64,000 nt of DNA, taken from Endoryza sp044226045. Lineage in GTDB: Bacteria > Bacteroidota > Bacteroidia > Chitinophagales > Chitinophagaceae. Position numbers and translations under genes: made by a program. Of this stretch, positions 6,719 to 15,894 are shown piece after piece (the first letter of the stretch is position 1; each line of letters starts with the position of its first letter). The stretch is taken from assembly GCA_044226045.1 (NCBI GenBank), contig JBGAHR010000012.1:1-64000 (forward strand), given 5' to 3'. Under the pieces are notes generated by a model. That model did no database searches, was not told the origin of the DNA, and was given only the letters and a program-made list of their open reading frames with translations.

Positions 6719-9556
6719 TTGAAAATTCTGTCCGCACTGCTTATTGTTTTCATGGCCAGTTTCGGGTTATCAGCCCAGTCTCCTTACTGGCAGCAGTCCC
6801 TCGACTACCGGATCGATGTTACCCTGAATGATAAAGACCATACTCTCGATGCTTTTCTTCGTCTGCAGTACACCAATCATTCTCCGGATACGCTTTCGTA
6901 TATATGGTTTCATTTATGGCCGAACGCTTACCGAAATGACCGCACCGCTTTCAGCGAACAATTACTGGAAAACGGGCGAACCGATTTCTATTTTTCCGAT
7001 AAAACAGATCGTGGTTACATCAACCGGCTGGATTTCCGAAGCAACAATGAACTGCTCAGAACAGAAGATCATCCATCTTACATTGATGTAATTAAAGTAA
7101 TACTCGATAAACCGCTCGCTCCCGGACAGCAGGTTGAAATAACAACCCCGTTTCATGTAAAATTGCCGAAAGTATATTCGAGAAGCGGGTATGCCGATTA
7201 TACCTATCTCATCACCCAATGGTACCCCAAACCGGCCGTGTATGACCGACAGGGATGGCATCCGATGCCCTACCTGGATCAGGGTGAGTTTTACAGCGAA
7301 TATGCTTCCTTTGATGTTCGCATCACCATTCCCGAAAATTTTGTAGTAGCAGCTACGGGCGAGTTACAGGACGCTGCAGAGAAAGCCTGGCTGGCGTCCA
7401 GAACACAGGCCCCTCAATGGCCGAGAGCCGCGAAAGCGCCCGGCTTCCTTCAACCCAAACCCGGAAAAACAACAGCTGCGGAAGTGAAAGAGCTGGCCGG
7501 ATCAGATAAATCAAAAACGATCCGCTACCTGCAGCAGAACGTCCATGACTTCGCCTGGTTCGCCAGCAAGTACTTCAGGGTTTCAACGGATACACTGGCT
7601 CTGGCATCGGGTAGGATCATCCAGGCATATTCATTTTATACCGATCAATCGAGCGCTGCGTGGAAGAACAGTCTCTCCATGATTAAAGATGCGATCCGGT
7701 TCCGTTCCGCAGCCATTAGCGAGTATCCATATAATGTCGTCAGCGTGGTTCAGGGACCGATGGGCCTCGAGGGCGGGATGGAATATCCAACGATCACCAG
7801 CATAACGAATATCAATAACGACAGGGATCTTGACCTGATCATCGAACATGAAATTGGCCATAACTGGTTTTATGGTATCCTCGGAAGCAATGAAAGAGCG
7901 CATCCCTGGATGGATGAAGGAATCAACACCTATTATGATCGACGTTATATGTATTACAAATATCGCCAGCGAAGCGTTGCCGGCGAAATCAGCAAAAAGC
8001 TGCCGGAGGATGCGGAGCTGGCACTAATCGATGCCCTTAGCGCCCTTCACAAGGATCAGCCCCTTAACACAGCATCAGAGAATTTTACAGATTACAATTA
8101 TAACCTGCTGCTTTATTACAAGACAGCCGCATTACTGGAACAACTGGCAGACAGCATGGGACAGTCATCCTTTGACGAGGCCATGCGAGCCTACTATGAG
8201 GAATGGAAATTCCGTCATCCTGCCCCGGCCGATTTTATGTCTGCATTTTCGAAACACTCACCCATACCTGCAGCCCGGTTTGAACAACGGCTGGCTGCTA
8301 GTCATGAGCAGTTGAAGCCAATTGATCACGCCAAAAAAATAAAGCCTGCCCTGCTTTTCAATTTTCGGAATACCGGCCAGTATCAATATATAGGATTGTT
8401 TCCGGCGATTGGCTACAGGAAGTATGACGGATTCATGATTGGCGCGATCGTGCACAATTACAATCTGCCTCCGCAGCCTTTCCAATTCATCGCAGCGCCA
8501 TTATTTGGATTAAAAAATAAACAGCTTGGCGGATTAGGAGCCGTGAAATACAACTGGTATCCGGAAGGGTTCATTCAAAAGATACAATTAGGCGTGCAGG
8601 CAGCGCGGTTCTCCACGCTGAAAGGGAATGATAGCCTGGGCAAGGCTATATTCGGTGGGTTCGACAAGATCGTTCCGTACCTTAGATTAACACTCAACAA
8701 TACACGTAAAAGAAGCACTGTTGAAAAATATGTAGAATGGAGAACTTTCCTTATCGGGGAAAAAGGATTCAACTACCGCTTATATACAGCAGACTCTCTT
8801 TACTACCCCACTACCGGAAAGAGACAAAGCCGTTACCTCAATCAACTCACATTTACTATTACCGATTACCGGATACTTTATCCGTATGATCTGTCTTTGC
8901 AAATTCAGCAGGGCGATGGATTTTATCGTGCCTCCCTCACCGGCAATTATTTTCTGAACTACGTAAAAGGCGGAGGGGCCAGTGTGCGGCTGTTTGCCGC
9001 TAAGTTTGGCTATCTCGGAGGCAGGACCTCACAAAAAGTATTCGACAGCTACGTCTATCAGCCAAAACTGACCGCCGTAGGCGGCACCGAAGATTACACC
9101 TACTCCAATGCATTTTTTGGAAGAACAGAATCAAACGGATGGGAAAGCCAGCAGATGATGGTTCGCGACGGAGCCCTGAAAATCAGAACGGATATATTCC
9201 AGGGATTACAGGGCAGAAGTGAGGATTGGATCACAGCCATCAATCTTACTACCACCATACCCGCACAGATTCTCCCGAAATTCATTCCTTTAAAACTCTT
9301 TCTTGACTTCGGCACTTATGCAGAAGCCTGGAAAAAAGACGCTCCTACCCGACGCTTCCTGTATGTAGGCGGATTACAGCTTTCGTTTTTCAAAGACCTG
9401 TTGAATATCTACGCGCCGCTGATATATAGCAGCGAGTTCTCAGACAACCTGAAAACACTTCCGGAGGAAAATAAATTCTTCCGAAAGCTGTCCTTCAGTT
9501 TAGATATACAGAAATTTAACTGGAGAAAGATCTCCAACAATAAACTTCCGCTCTGA
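6719..9556 (+). CDS. M1 family metallopeptidase with C-terminal barrel-like domain
   Basis: 945 residues from a TTG start that gives a good signal peptide (MKILSALLIVFMASFGLSAQ). The peptidase half carries HEIGH (377-381) and Glu400 in MDEGINTYY. From about residue 545 the protein changes to alternating polar and hydrophobic strands rich in Tyr, Phe and Gly, with turns, and it ends near FRKLSFSLDIQKFNW. This looks like an outer-membrane barrel or surface beta domain (inference). The first paralogue stops before it. A 75-residue insert rich in Ala, Lys and Pro (about 220-260) also differs from the first copy. It is probably a cell-surface peptidase. Confidence 0.87.
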   Translation: MKILSALLIVFMASFGLSAQSPYWQQSLDYRIDVTLNDKDHTLDAFLRLQYTNHSPDTLSYIWFHLWPNAYRNDRTAFSEQLLENGRTDFYFSDKTDRGYINRLDFRSNNELLRTEDHPSYIDVIKVILDKPLAPGQQVEITTPFHVKLPKVYSRSGYADYTYLITQWYPKPAVYDRQGWHPMPYLDQGEFYSEYASFDVRITIPENFVVAATGELQDAAEKAWLASRTQAPQWPRAAKAPGFLQPKPGKTTAAEVKELAGSDKSKTIRYLQQNVHDFAWFASKYFRVSTDTLALASGRIIQAYSFYTDQSSAAWKNSLSMIKDAIRFRSAAISEYPYNVVSVVQGPMGLEGGMEYPTITSITNINNDRDLDLIIEHEIGHNWFYGILGSNERAHPWMDEGINTYYDRRYMYYKYRQRSVAGEISKKLPEDAELALIDALSALHKDQPLNTASENFTDYNYNLLLYYKTAALLEQLADSMGQSSFDEAMRAYYEEWKFRHPAPADFMSAFSKHSPIPAARFEQRLAASHEQLKPIDHAKKIKPALLFNFRNTGQYQYIGLFPAIGYRKYDGFMIGAIVHNYNLPPQPFQFIAAPLFGLKNKQLGGLGAVKYNWYPEGFIQKIQLGVQAARFSTLKGNDSLGKAIFGGFDKIVPYLRLTLNNTRKRSTVEKYVEWRTFLIGEKGFNYRLYTADSLYYPTTGKRQSRYLNQLTFTITDYRILYPYDLSLQIQQGDGFYRASLTGNYFLNYVKGGGASVRLFAAKFGYLGGRTSQKVFDSYVYQPKLTAVGGTEDYTYSNAFFGRTESNGWESQQMMVRDGALKIRTDIFQGLQGRSEDWITAINLTTTIPAQILPKFIPLKLFLDFGTYAEAWKKDAPTRRFLYVGGLQLSFFKDLLNIYAPLIYSSEFSDNLKTLPEENKFFRKLSFSLDIQKFNWRKISNNKLPL

Positions 9557-9558
9557 TC

Positions 9559-10473
9559 ATGGAGCCCGTTGTTCAATACCTCAGGCACGACGAGATCGAC
9601 TACCCGAAATGGGACCGGTGCATTGACGAGGCTGCGAACGGGCTGATCTATGCCTATTCGTTTTACCTCGACACTGCCGCGAAAAACTGGGATGCGTTGA
9701 TTTATGGAGACTACGAACGGGTAATGCCATTGACATGGAACCGCAAATACGGTCTTTACTATCTGTATCAACCCTTGTTTGCAGCCTCGCTGGGCATTTT
9801 TGGCAAAGCGTTGAGCGCAGACCTTGTGAGGCAGTTTGTAGAGGCGATACCCGCCAAATTCAAACTAAGAGAAATCGATTTCAACCGGTCGAACCCGGTT
9901 CCGGCCGAGGTGGCTGGATTCTATCTTCGTCATAACTATGTATTGAACCTGGAAGATTCCTATGACCAGTTACAATCCGGATATCGGGAGAATACAAAGA
10001 GGAATATCCGAAAAGCCATTCAACTGGGTTGTATATACGAAAGGGATACTCCTTTGGAAGAGATCATTCAATTGTGCAAACAGCATTTCCAGCATATCGC
10101 TCATGTTCCCGAAGAGGAATACGATCGCTTCCGGCAATTGTTTGCCATTCTTCAGCAAAGAAACCAGGCACTCACCACCGGTGTGCGTGGTCCCGACGGG
10201 ATGTTGCTGGCGTCTTGTGTATTCTTTTTCTCCCATGGACGCGCTTACTATATACTGGTAGGAAATCATCCCAATGGTAAAACACTGGGTGCTTCTCATT
10301 TTTTGATAGATGGCTTTATACAACAACATGCCGGGAAACCGATCCTACTGGATTTCGAAGGCTCTGACATCAGAAATCTTGCCTTTTTTTACACCGGCTT
10401 TGGCGCAACCGAGGAACTCTATCCGGCCATGCGCATCAATCGGCTCCCGTGGTGGGCAAGGGTTTGGAAGTAA
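9559..10473 (+). CDS. FemAB/GNAT-like acyltransferase domain protein
   Basis: 304 residues starting 2 bp after the preceding stop, so very likely co-transcribed with the M1 peptidase. No signal peptide. The C-terminal half (YRENTKRNIRKAI, then LLASCVFFF, GRAYYIL and GASHFLIDGFI) resembles the GNAT-fold part of FemAB-type proteins, which transfer aminoacyl or acyl groups to cell-wall or surface precursors. The acceptor cannot be read from sequence. The stop codon is the first base of the 7-nt ladder that follows. Confidence 0.68.
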   Translation: MEPVVQYLRHDEIDYPKWDRCIDEAANGLIYAYSFYLDTAAKNWDALIYGDYERVMPLTWNRKYGLYYLYQPLFAASLGIFGKALSADLVRQFVEAIPAKFKLREIDFNRSNPVPAEVAGFYLRHNYVLNLEDSYDQLQSGYRENTKRNIRKAIQLGCIYERDTPLEEIIQLCKQHFQHIAHVPEEEYDRFRQLFAILQQRNQALTTGVRGPDGMLLASCVFFFSHGRAYYILVGNHPNGKTLGASHFLIDGFIQQHAGKPILLDFEGSDIRNLAFFYTGFGATEELYPAMRINRLPWWARVWK

Positions 10474-10641
10474 AAAGTAAAAATTCAAAAATCAAAAATT
10501 AAAATTTGCGTTTAACGTTTCAGGTTTATCGTTTCACGTTGGTTGTGTCCCTTTCTCTTTCTCTTTCCGTTTCTGTTTCTGTTTCTCTTTCCGCTTCCGC
10601 TCTCAGTCTCGCTCACATCTCCGCTCCCGCTCACATTCCCG
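10466..10641. repeat. 7-nt and 6-nt word ladders, array R1
   Basis: From 10473, the last base of the upstream stop codon, ten 7-nt words run in phase to 10542: AAAAGTA / AAAATTC / AAAAATC / AAAAATT / AAAATTT, then GCGTTTA / ACGTTTC / AGGTTTA / TCGTTTC / ACGTTGG. After an 9-nt break, fifteen 6-nt words run in phase from 10552 to 10641, first of type TTTCTC / TTTCCG / TTTCTG and then CTCCCG / CTCACA. The region fills the gap before the Kelch lipoprotein and holds no gene. Confidence 0.88.
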
Positions 10642-10716
10642 CCTATGGAGGCTTTAAGGCATGCTTAAGTATCAGGAAATATTCTTTTATCTTACAGGTA
10701 TAAATAAGCCTGTCAT

Positions 10717-11892
10717 ATGAATGCAAGACTGCTATGGCTGTTTTGTTTCACGATTTTGTTCGCCTGCCAGAAATCGACCCTCCCCCCCTCTTCGCTGGGC
10801 TCTTTCTTTCCCGATAAAGAAGGTCCGGGTAATACTGTTTCCATTAAGGGAACCTTTACGGGAGATCTTTCAAAGATTTCTGTTCTATTCAATGGTGCGA
10901 ATGCGCCGATTCTGTCTGCCACCGATTCGCTGATCCTTGTTACGATACCGGCTGTGGCCACCACAGGTCCGCTTACCATCATCACGGAAAAAGAAACTCT
11001 CCGTTTCACCACGCCTTTTACTGTTCTCAAAGGTCTCTGGAAGAGAATGTCGAATTTTCCCGGGGAAGGCAGGGCCGAAGGAATATCCTTTGTCATCAAC
11101 GGTAAAGCCTATTTTGGAACGGGTTTCAATGGAGGAACCGGTTTGAATGATCTGTGGGAATATGATCCCAATGCAGACCGATGGACCAAAAAATCGGGTC
11201 TTCCCACATTGGGTCGCTGGGCCGCCATGGTGATGGTGTACAATAATAAAGCCTATGTCACCGGTGGAAAAAAAGTAGACCTGCCCGATAACCAGTTCAA
11301 AGATGTTTGGGAATACGATCCCGCGCTGGATAAATGGACAGCAAAAAAAGATTTTCCAGGTACGCCCCGTAATGCCGGGGTAGCCATTTCCGTTAGCAAT
11401 AAAAATTATTTAGGTTTTGGAGGCACGGGCATTCCTGTTGTGGCGCTTCGCGACTGGTGGGAATATGATGCGGCGAATGATCAATGGACACAGAAACCAC
11501 AACCACCATTTGGTGATCAGCAATTCCCCAACTATGGTATCACCAGCAATGCCGCCTTTATTGGAAACGGCCGATGGGGACAGAGTGGCGAGTGGTGGCA
11601 ATTTTCTGCCGTCAACGATCAGTGGACTCAAAAGACAAGTATTCCCGGTAATCCACCTCTGCAGGCAGCCAGCTTTACGATCGGCAACCTGTTGTATGTG
11701 TTGGCAGGCAGTACCAATAAATGCTGGTCTTATGATCCTGCCTCAGATACCTGGACACAGATTACTTCTTTACCCGAGAACAGGATAGCCGCAAGCGGAT
11801 TTTCGATTAATGGTAAAGGTTACCTGGTGGGCGGGTCGCCCATGACCTTTAATGATGACGCCTACCATGTATGGCAATTCACTCCACAATAG
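10717..11892 (+). CDS. IPT/TIG and Kelch-repeat lipoprotein
   Basis: 391 residues. LFAC ends the signal peptide and Cys17 is the likely lipidated residue. Residues about 25-105 form an IPT/TIG-like immunoglobulin fold (PGNTVSIKGTFTG). Residues about 107-390 form five to six Kelch-type blades with recurring DLWEYDP, DVWEYDP and WWEYDA followed by WTQK or WTAK, so probably a six-bladed propeller. This is a surface or periplasmic binding protein with no catalytic motif seen. Ligand unknown. Confidence 0.85.
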   Translation: MNARLLWLFCFTILFACQKSTLPPSSLGSFFPDKEGPGNTVSIKGTFTGDLSKISVLFNGANAPILSATDSLILVTIPAVATTGPLTIITEKETLRFTTPFTVLKGLWKRMSNFPGEGRAEGISFVINGKAYFGTGFNGGTGLNDLWEYDPNADRWTKKSGLPTLGRWAAMVMVYNNKAYVTGGKKVDLPDNQFKDVWEYDPALDKWTAKKDFPGTPRNAGVAISVSNKNYLGFGGTGIPVVALRDWWEYDAANDQWTQKPQPPFGDQQFPNYGITSNAAFIGNGRWGQSGEWWQFSAVNDQWTQKTSIPGNPPLQAASFTIGNLLYVLAGSTNKCWSYDPASDTWTQITSLPENRIAASGFSINGKGYLVGGSPMTFNDDAYHVWQFTPQ

Positions 11893-11999
11893 AAAGACCT
11901 ATTACAGCGGAAAGCAGAGCATTGAGTCGCCGTGTAGCTACCAGGTAAGGGGAACCGGTATTTTATCATTTAATGATCTCTGATATATCTTAAGCGCAT

Positions 12000-12022
12000 C
12001 CCGGGGCTTCAGGCCGGGTTTT
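12000..12022 (+). terminator. Weak terminator-like hairpin between convergent genes
   Basis: CCCGG (12000-12004) pairs with CCGGG (12014-12018) across a 9-nt loop, followed by four T. It lies 107 bp after the Kelch gene and before the end of the convergent ispD. Confidence 0.4.
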
Positions 12023-12057
12023 GACAATTCTACCCTGTCTGAATTTGATCCGGGCAA

Positions 12058-12738
12058 TCAGTAACCCATTTCCTTTTCTTCAATGATTTTCTCCGCGATC
12101 AGGATATCGATCGGTCGCGTGATTTTGATGTTGGTAGCTTCGCCTTCCACCAGGTGGATACGAACGCCGAGCTGTTCCACTACGCTGGCCTCATCAGTAA
12201 AGCTATCGTCGTATTCCTGTTCAAAGGCTGCTTTGAGAATATCGCTGTAGAATGTTTGAGGTGTCTGTATAATCCTGACCTTGTTACGATCCACCAGTTG
12301 ATTACCGGTGGGCGTTTCGAGTCGAATGGAATCAACTGCCGCAATGGCGGGAATGGCGTTTCCGAATTCAATGGCCTGGTGATAGCATCGACGGATCAGC
12401 TCCTGCGTTACCAGGCAGCGAACGCCGTCGTGAACAAATACAATAGAGTGTTGTTGAATATGGTTGAGTCCGTTCCTGACAGAATGAAACCTGGTTTCTC
12501 CGCCGGCCGTAACACCGATTCGACGGGGATCGATGGTGGTTTGAATGACCTGCAGACCGGTCTGAAGATACTGTTCCGGCAGAACGAGAATGATTTCGAG
12601 ATCATCAAATGCCTGCAGGAAACTGTTGAGCGTATACCAAATGATCGGCTTTCCCTGCAGTTCGAGGAATTGTTTGGGGATCGTAGTGCCCATCCTTGTT
12701 CCGGACCCTCCCGCCACTATAACGGCAAATTTTTTCAT
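12058..12738 (-). CDS. ispD: 2-C-methyl-D-erythritol 4-phosphate cytidylyltransferase
   Basis: 226 residues from ATG 12738. It shows the family run AVIVAGGSGTRMG with PKQFLEL, then VHDGVRCLV, TPQTF and TDEASVVE, which bind CTP and the methylerythritol phosphate substrate. It makes CDP-methylerythritol in the non-mevalonate isoprenoid pathway. The frame is open 39 codons further upstream, but that stretch overlaps the STAS gene and lacks family similarity. It lies 34 bp downstream of the STAS gene on the same strand. Confidence 0.95.
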   Translation of the reverse strand: MKKFAVIVAGGSGTRMGTTIPKQFLELQGKPIIWYTLNSFLQAFDDLEIILVLPEQYLQTGLQVIQTTIDPRRIGVTAGGETRFHSVRNGLNHIQQHSIVFVHDGVRCLVTQELIRRCYHQAIEFGNAIPAIAAVDSIRLETPTGNQLVDRNKVRIIQTPQTFYSDILKAAFEQEYDDSFTDEASVVEQLGVRIHLVEGEATNIKITRPIDILIAEKIIEEKEMGY

Positions 12739-12772
12739 TCGTAAAAGGCTGACAATTTTGAAAGGAAACAGG

Positions 12773-13150
12773 TTATTCTTCTCCGCCCAGCAATTCGCGT
12801 TCGATCTCTTCCATCTGTACGATGTCCCAGGCTTCCGACTCGGTGGGCGTTGCATTGATCAGTTCGAGCAGCCCCGCCTCATCGAGCGCGGATTCGACCG
12901 GTGGCTGGATCGCGCAAACAACAAAAGAAGCGTTTTGTTCGTAAAAGGTCTGTTGAATTTTTACCAGTTGTTCGCCTGCAGCGACGTCCATAGACTGGAT
13001 GTCTTCCAGGTTCAGCACGAGGTTTTTCACCTCATTTTCGAGAAACGGAAAAAGCAATTTTTCTAATTCTTCTGTCAGATTAGCAGCAAGATGTCGCTCT
13101 TTGATGGTTATGACATGGAATTTCTCTCTGGTATCAATTTTGACCTGCAT
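12773..13150 (-). CDS. STAS-domain protein lacking the usual phospho-serine
   Basis: 125 residues, the size of a lone STAS domain as in anti-sigma-factor antagonists. The fold is recognisable from VKNLVLNLEDIQSMDVAAGEQLVKI. The conserved D-S-S-G region reads MDVAAG, so the serine normally phosphorylated by an anti-sigma kinase is missing. The last 25 residues are acidic (MEEIERELLGGEE). It precedes ispD on the same strand. A structural or partner-binding role is more likely than a phospho-switch (inference). Confidence 0.75.
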   Translation of the reverse strand: MQVKIDTREKFHVITIKERHLAANLTEELEKLLFPFLENEVKNLVLNLEDIQSMDVAAGEQLVKIQQTFYEQNASFVVCAIQPPVESALDEAGLLELINATPTESEAWDIVQMEEIERELLGGEE

Positions 13151-13247
13151 AAATACTTTAACTTGTTAACAGCCGTTAATAAAATTGGCGGCCGGATAAG
13201 TCAAAAATATTCGTTATTATTGTATTACACTCAATTAATTACAAAAA

Positions 13248-15776
13248 ATGGACAACAATTTTTCAGCCCAGGTAAAGGAGATCATCTCGTTTAGCAGGGA
13301 AGAAGCTTTGCGGCTGGGAAATGATTTTATCGGAACGGAGCATTTACTACTTGGACTGATCCGTGAGGGAGAGAACACAGCGGTACGTATCCTCAAGAGC
13401 TTCAATGTGGATCTGTATGAGTTGCGTAAAGAAGTAGAACTGGCAGTAAAGGACAAGACCGGTAAAAACATTGCCAACATCAACAGTTTACCCCTCACGA
13501 GGCAAGCAGAGAAAGTAATCAGGGTAACGGTACTAGAGGCAAAGGCTTTGAAGAGCCCGACCGTTGAAACAGAGCATCTGATGCTCTCGATCCTGAAGAA
13601 TAAAGAAAACGTGGCAACTCAAATTCTAAATCAGTTTGATGTGGATTACGATCTTTTCAGAAATGAACTAGGCGTTGTAAAGAGCAACGACGTTCGCAGC
13701 GAATACACTGATGAGAACGATGATGATTTTGATGATGAGAAAAAATACTCTCAGCAAAAGTCTCGTTCCGCCGGCAATTCAAAAAGTAAAACACCAGTAC
13801 TCGATAATTTCGGTCGCGATATCACCAGGATGGCAGAAAGCGGAACGCTTGATCCCATTGTTGGTCGCGAAGAAGAAATTGAAAGAGTATCACAGATTCT
13901 TTCCCGTCGTAAAAAGAACAACCCGATTTTGATCGGTGAACCCGGTGTTGGTAAAACAGCAATTGTGGAAGGGTTGGCATTGAGAATCGTTCAGCGAAAA
14001 GTGTCAAGGGTACTCTTCGACAAAAGAGTGATTTCATTGGACCTGGCTGCCCTGGTGGCCGGTACAAAGTATCGCGGACAATTCGAAGAGCGCATGAAAG
14101 CGATCATGAACGAACTCGAAAAGAATCGCGATGTGATCCTTTTCATCGATGAGATCCATACCATCGTAGGCGCCGGCGGTGCCAGCGGTTCCCTGGATGC
14201 TTCGAACATTTTCAAACCGGCACTGGCCCGTGGAGAACTCCAATGCATTGGCGCCTCCACCCTCGACGAATATCGTATGTACATCGAAAAAGATGGGGCA
14301 CTCGATCGTCGTTTTCAAAAAGTAATGGTAGATCCACCCAGTGTGGATGAAACCATTCAGATCCTTACTAATATTCAGAGCAAATACGAAGACTATCACA
14401 ACGTTTCCTATTCGAAAGATGCCATTGAGGCCTGTGTGAAACTGAGTGACCGTTACATGACGGATCGTCTTCTTCCGGATAAAGCCATCGATGTCATGGA
14501 TGAAGTGGGCGCCCGCGTTCACCTGAAAAACATCAATGTGCCTAAGGAAATTCTCGATCTCGAGAAAAAGATCGAAGATGTCAAGGGCGAAAAGAACAAA
14601 GTGGTGAAGAGCCAGAAGTTCGAAGAAGCCGCTTCTCTTCGTGACACCGAAAAAAGGCTGCAGGAAGAACTCGAAGCAGCAAAGAGCAAATGGGAAGAGG
14701 AAAGTAAACATAAGCGTTACCCGATCGATGAAGAAGCCATCGCGGAAGTGGTCAGCATGATGACTGGCATTCCGGTGAAGCGAATGGTGCAGGCGGAAAC
14801 AGAAAAGCTGCGCAAGATGGCCGACGACATGAAAGAAATGGTAGTAGGTCAGGATGACGCGATCGTTAAAGTGGTGAAGGCCATTCAGCGTAACCGGGTT
14901 GGTTTGAAAGATCCAAAAAAACCCATCGGAACATTCATCTTCCTCGGACCTACCGGTGTAGGTAAGACCGAGCTGGCAAGGGCCCTCGCCCGGTATATGT
15001 TCGACTCTGAAGATGCGTTGATCCGCATCGACATGAGTGAATACATGGAAAAATTCACTGTTAGCCGACTCGTAGGTGCGCCTCCCGGCTATGTAGGATA
15101 TGAAGAAGGCGGTCAGCTGACAGAAAAAGTAAGACGCAAACCTTACTCTGTTATCCTGCTCGATGAAATCGAAAAAGCACACCCGGATATTTACAATATC
15201 CTGTTGCAGGTGCTCGACGATGGTCAGTTGACAGATGGCCTCGGTCGCAAAGTCGATTTCAAGAACACGACCATCATCATGACCTCCAACATCGGCGTAC
15301 GCCAACTGAAGGATTTTGGAGAAGGTGTAGGTTTTGCCACCGCCGCCCGCACACAAAGCGCCGACGAAAACAACAAGGCCGTTATTGAAAAAGCATTGAA
15401 GAGAACATTCTCACCGGAATTCCTCAACAGGATCGACGATGTGATCATCTTCAACTCGCTGACAAAAGATCATATCTTCAAGATCATCGACATTCTTATG
15501 AAAGGTGTCATGAAGCGACTGACCAGTTTAGGCTTCTCTCTTGAACTCACCGAGGAAGCGAAAAACTTCATCGCTGAAAAAGGATATGACCAGCAATTCG
15601 GCGCCCGTCCGCTTCACAGGGCCATCCAGAAATACCTGGAAGATCCGCTCGCAGAAGAAATCCTCAACCTGCACATCAAGCAGGGAGATGTGATGATTGC
15701 CGATCTGGATAAAGAAAATTCCAAACTCAGCTTTACCCTCAAGGCTCCGGCCAAGGAAAAATCTGAAGCAAAATAA
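13248..15776 (+). CDS. clpC: ATP-dependent Clp protease ATP-binding subunit ClpC
   Basis: 842 residues. A double Clp-N domain (about 1-145) is followed by an acidic linker (DENDDDFDDEKK) and a first AAA+ module with Walker A GEPGVGKT at 230-237. A UVR-like coiled stretch (KFEEAASLRDTEKRLQEELE) precedes the second AAA+ module, whose Walker A is GPTGVGKT at 567-574. The UVR motif and length mark ClpC and not ClpB or ClpA. It unfolds substrates for ClpP. It is transcribed divergently from the STAS gene and followed by a strong terminator. Confidence 0.96.
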   Translation: MDNNFSAQVKEIISFSREEALRLGNDFIGTEHLLLGLIREGENTAVRILKSFNVDLYELRKEVELAVKDKTGKNIANINSLPLTRQAEKVIRVTVLEAKALKSPTVETEHLMLSILKNKENVATQILNQFDVDYDLFRNELGVVKSNDVRSEYTDENDDDFDDEKKYSQQKSRSAGNSKSKTPVLDNFGRDITRMAESGTLDPIVGREEEIERVSQILSRRKKNNPILIGEPGVGKTAIVEGLALRIVQRKVSRVLFDKRVISLDLAALVAGTKYRGQFEERMKAIMNELEKNRDVILFIDEIHTIVGAGGASGSLDASNIFKPALARGELQCIGASTLDEYRMYIEKDGALDRRFQKVMVDPPSVDETIQILTNIQSKYEDYHNVSYSKDAIEACVKLSDRYMTDRLLPDKAIDVMDEVGARVHLKNINVPKEILDLEKKIEDVKGEKNKVVKSQKFEEAASLRDTEKRLQEELEAAKSKWEEESKHKRYPIDEEAIAEVVSMMTGIPVKRMVQAETEKLRKMADDMKEMVVGQDDAIVKVVKAIQRNRVGLKDPKKPIGTFIFLGPTGVGKTELARALARYMFDSEDALIRIDMSEYMEKFTVSRLVGAPPGYVGYEEGGQLTEKVRRKPYSVILLDEIEKAHPDIYNILLQVLDDGQLTDGLGRKVDFKNTTIIMTSNIGVRQLKDFGEGVGFATAARTQSADENNKAVIEKALKRTFSPEFLNRIDDVIIFNSLTKDHIFKIIDILMKGVMKRLTSLGFSLELTEEAKNFIAEKGYDQQFGARPLHRAIQKYLEDPLAEEILNLHIKQGDVMIADLDKENSKLSFTLKAPAKEKSEAK

Positions 15777-15800
15777 ACAGGAATCATACTCCTGATTCTC

Positions 15801-15831
15801 AGAATCCCGCCTCGTGCGGGATTCTTTTTTT
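15801..15831 (+). terminator. Terminator after clpC
   Basis: A 10-bp perfect stem (AGAATCCCGC 15801-15810 with GCGGGATTCT 15816-15825) has a 5-nt loop and is followed by seven T. Confidence 0.93.
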
Positions 15832-15894
15832 GTATTGACCCACACATTTTTTTCTTCGGTGATTTCCTCCCATTTTTGCAGCGAATCAAGGATA

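Noticed and set aside
14034..15356. 440-codon minus-strand frame inside clpC
   Set aside because: It lies wholly antisense to a well-conserved gene, has a His/Phe-rich composition typical of antisense of coding DNA and no motif.
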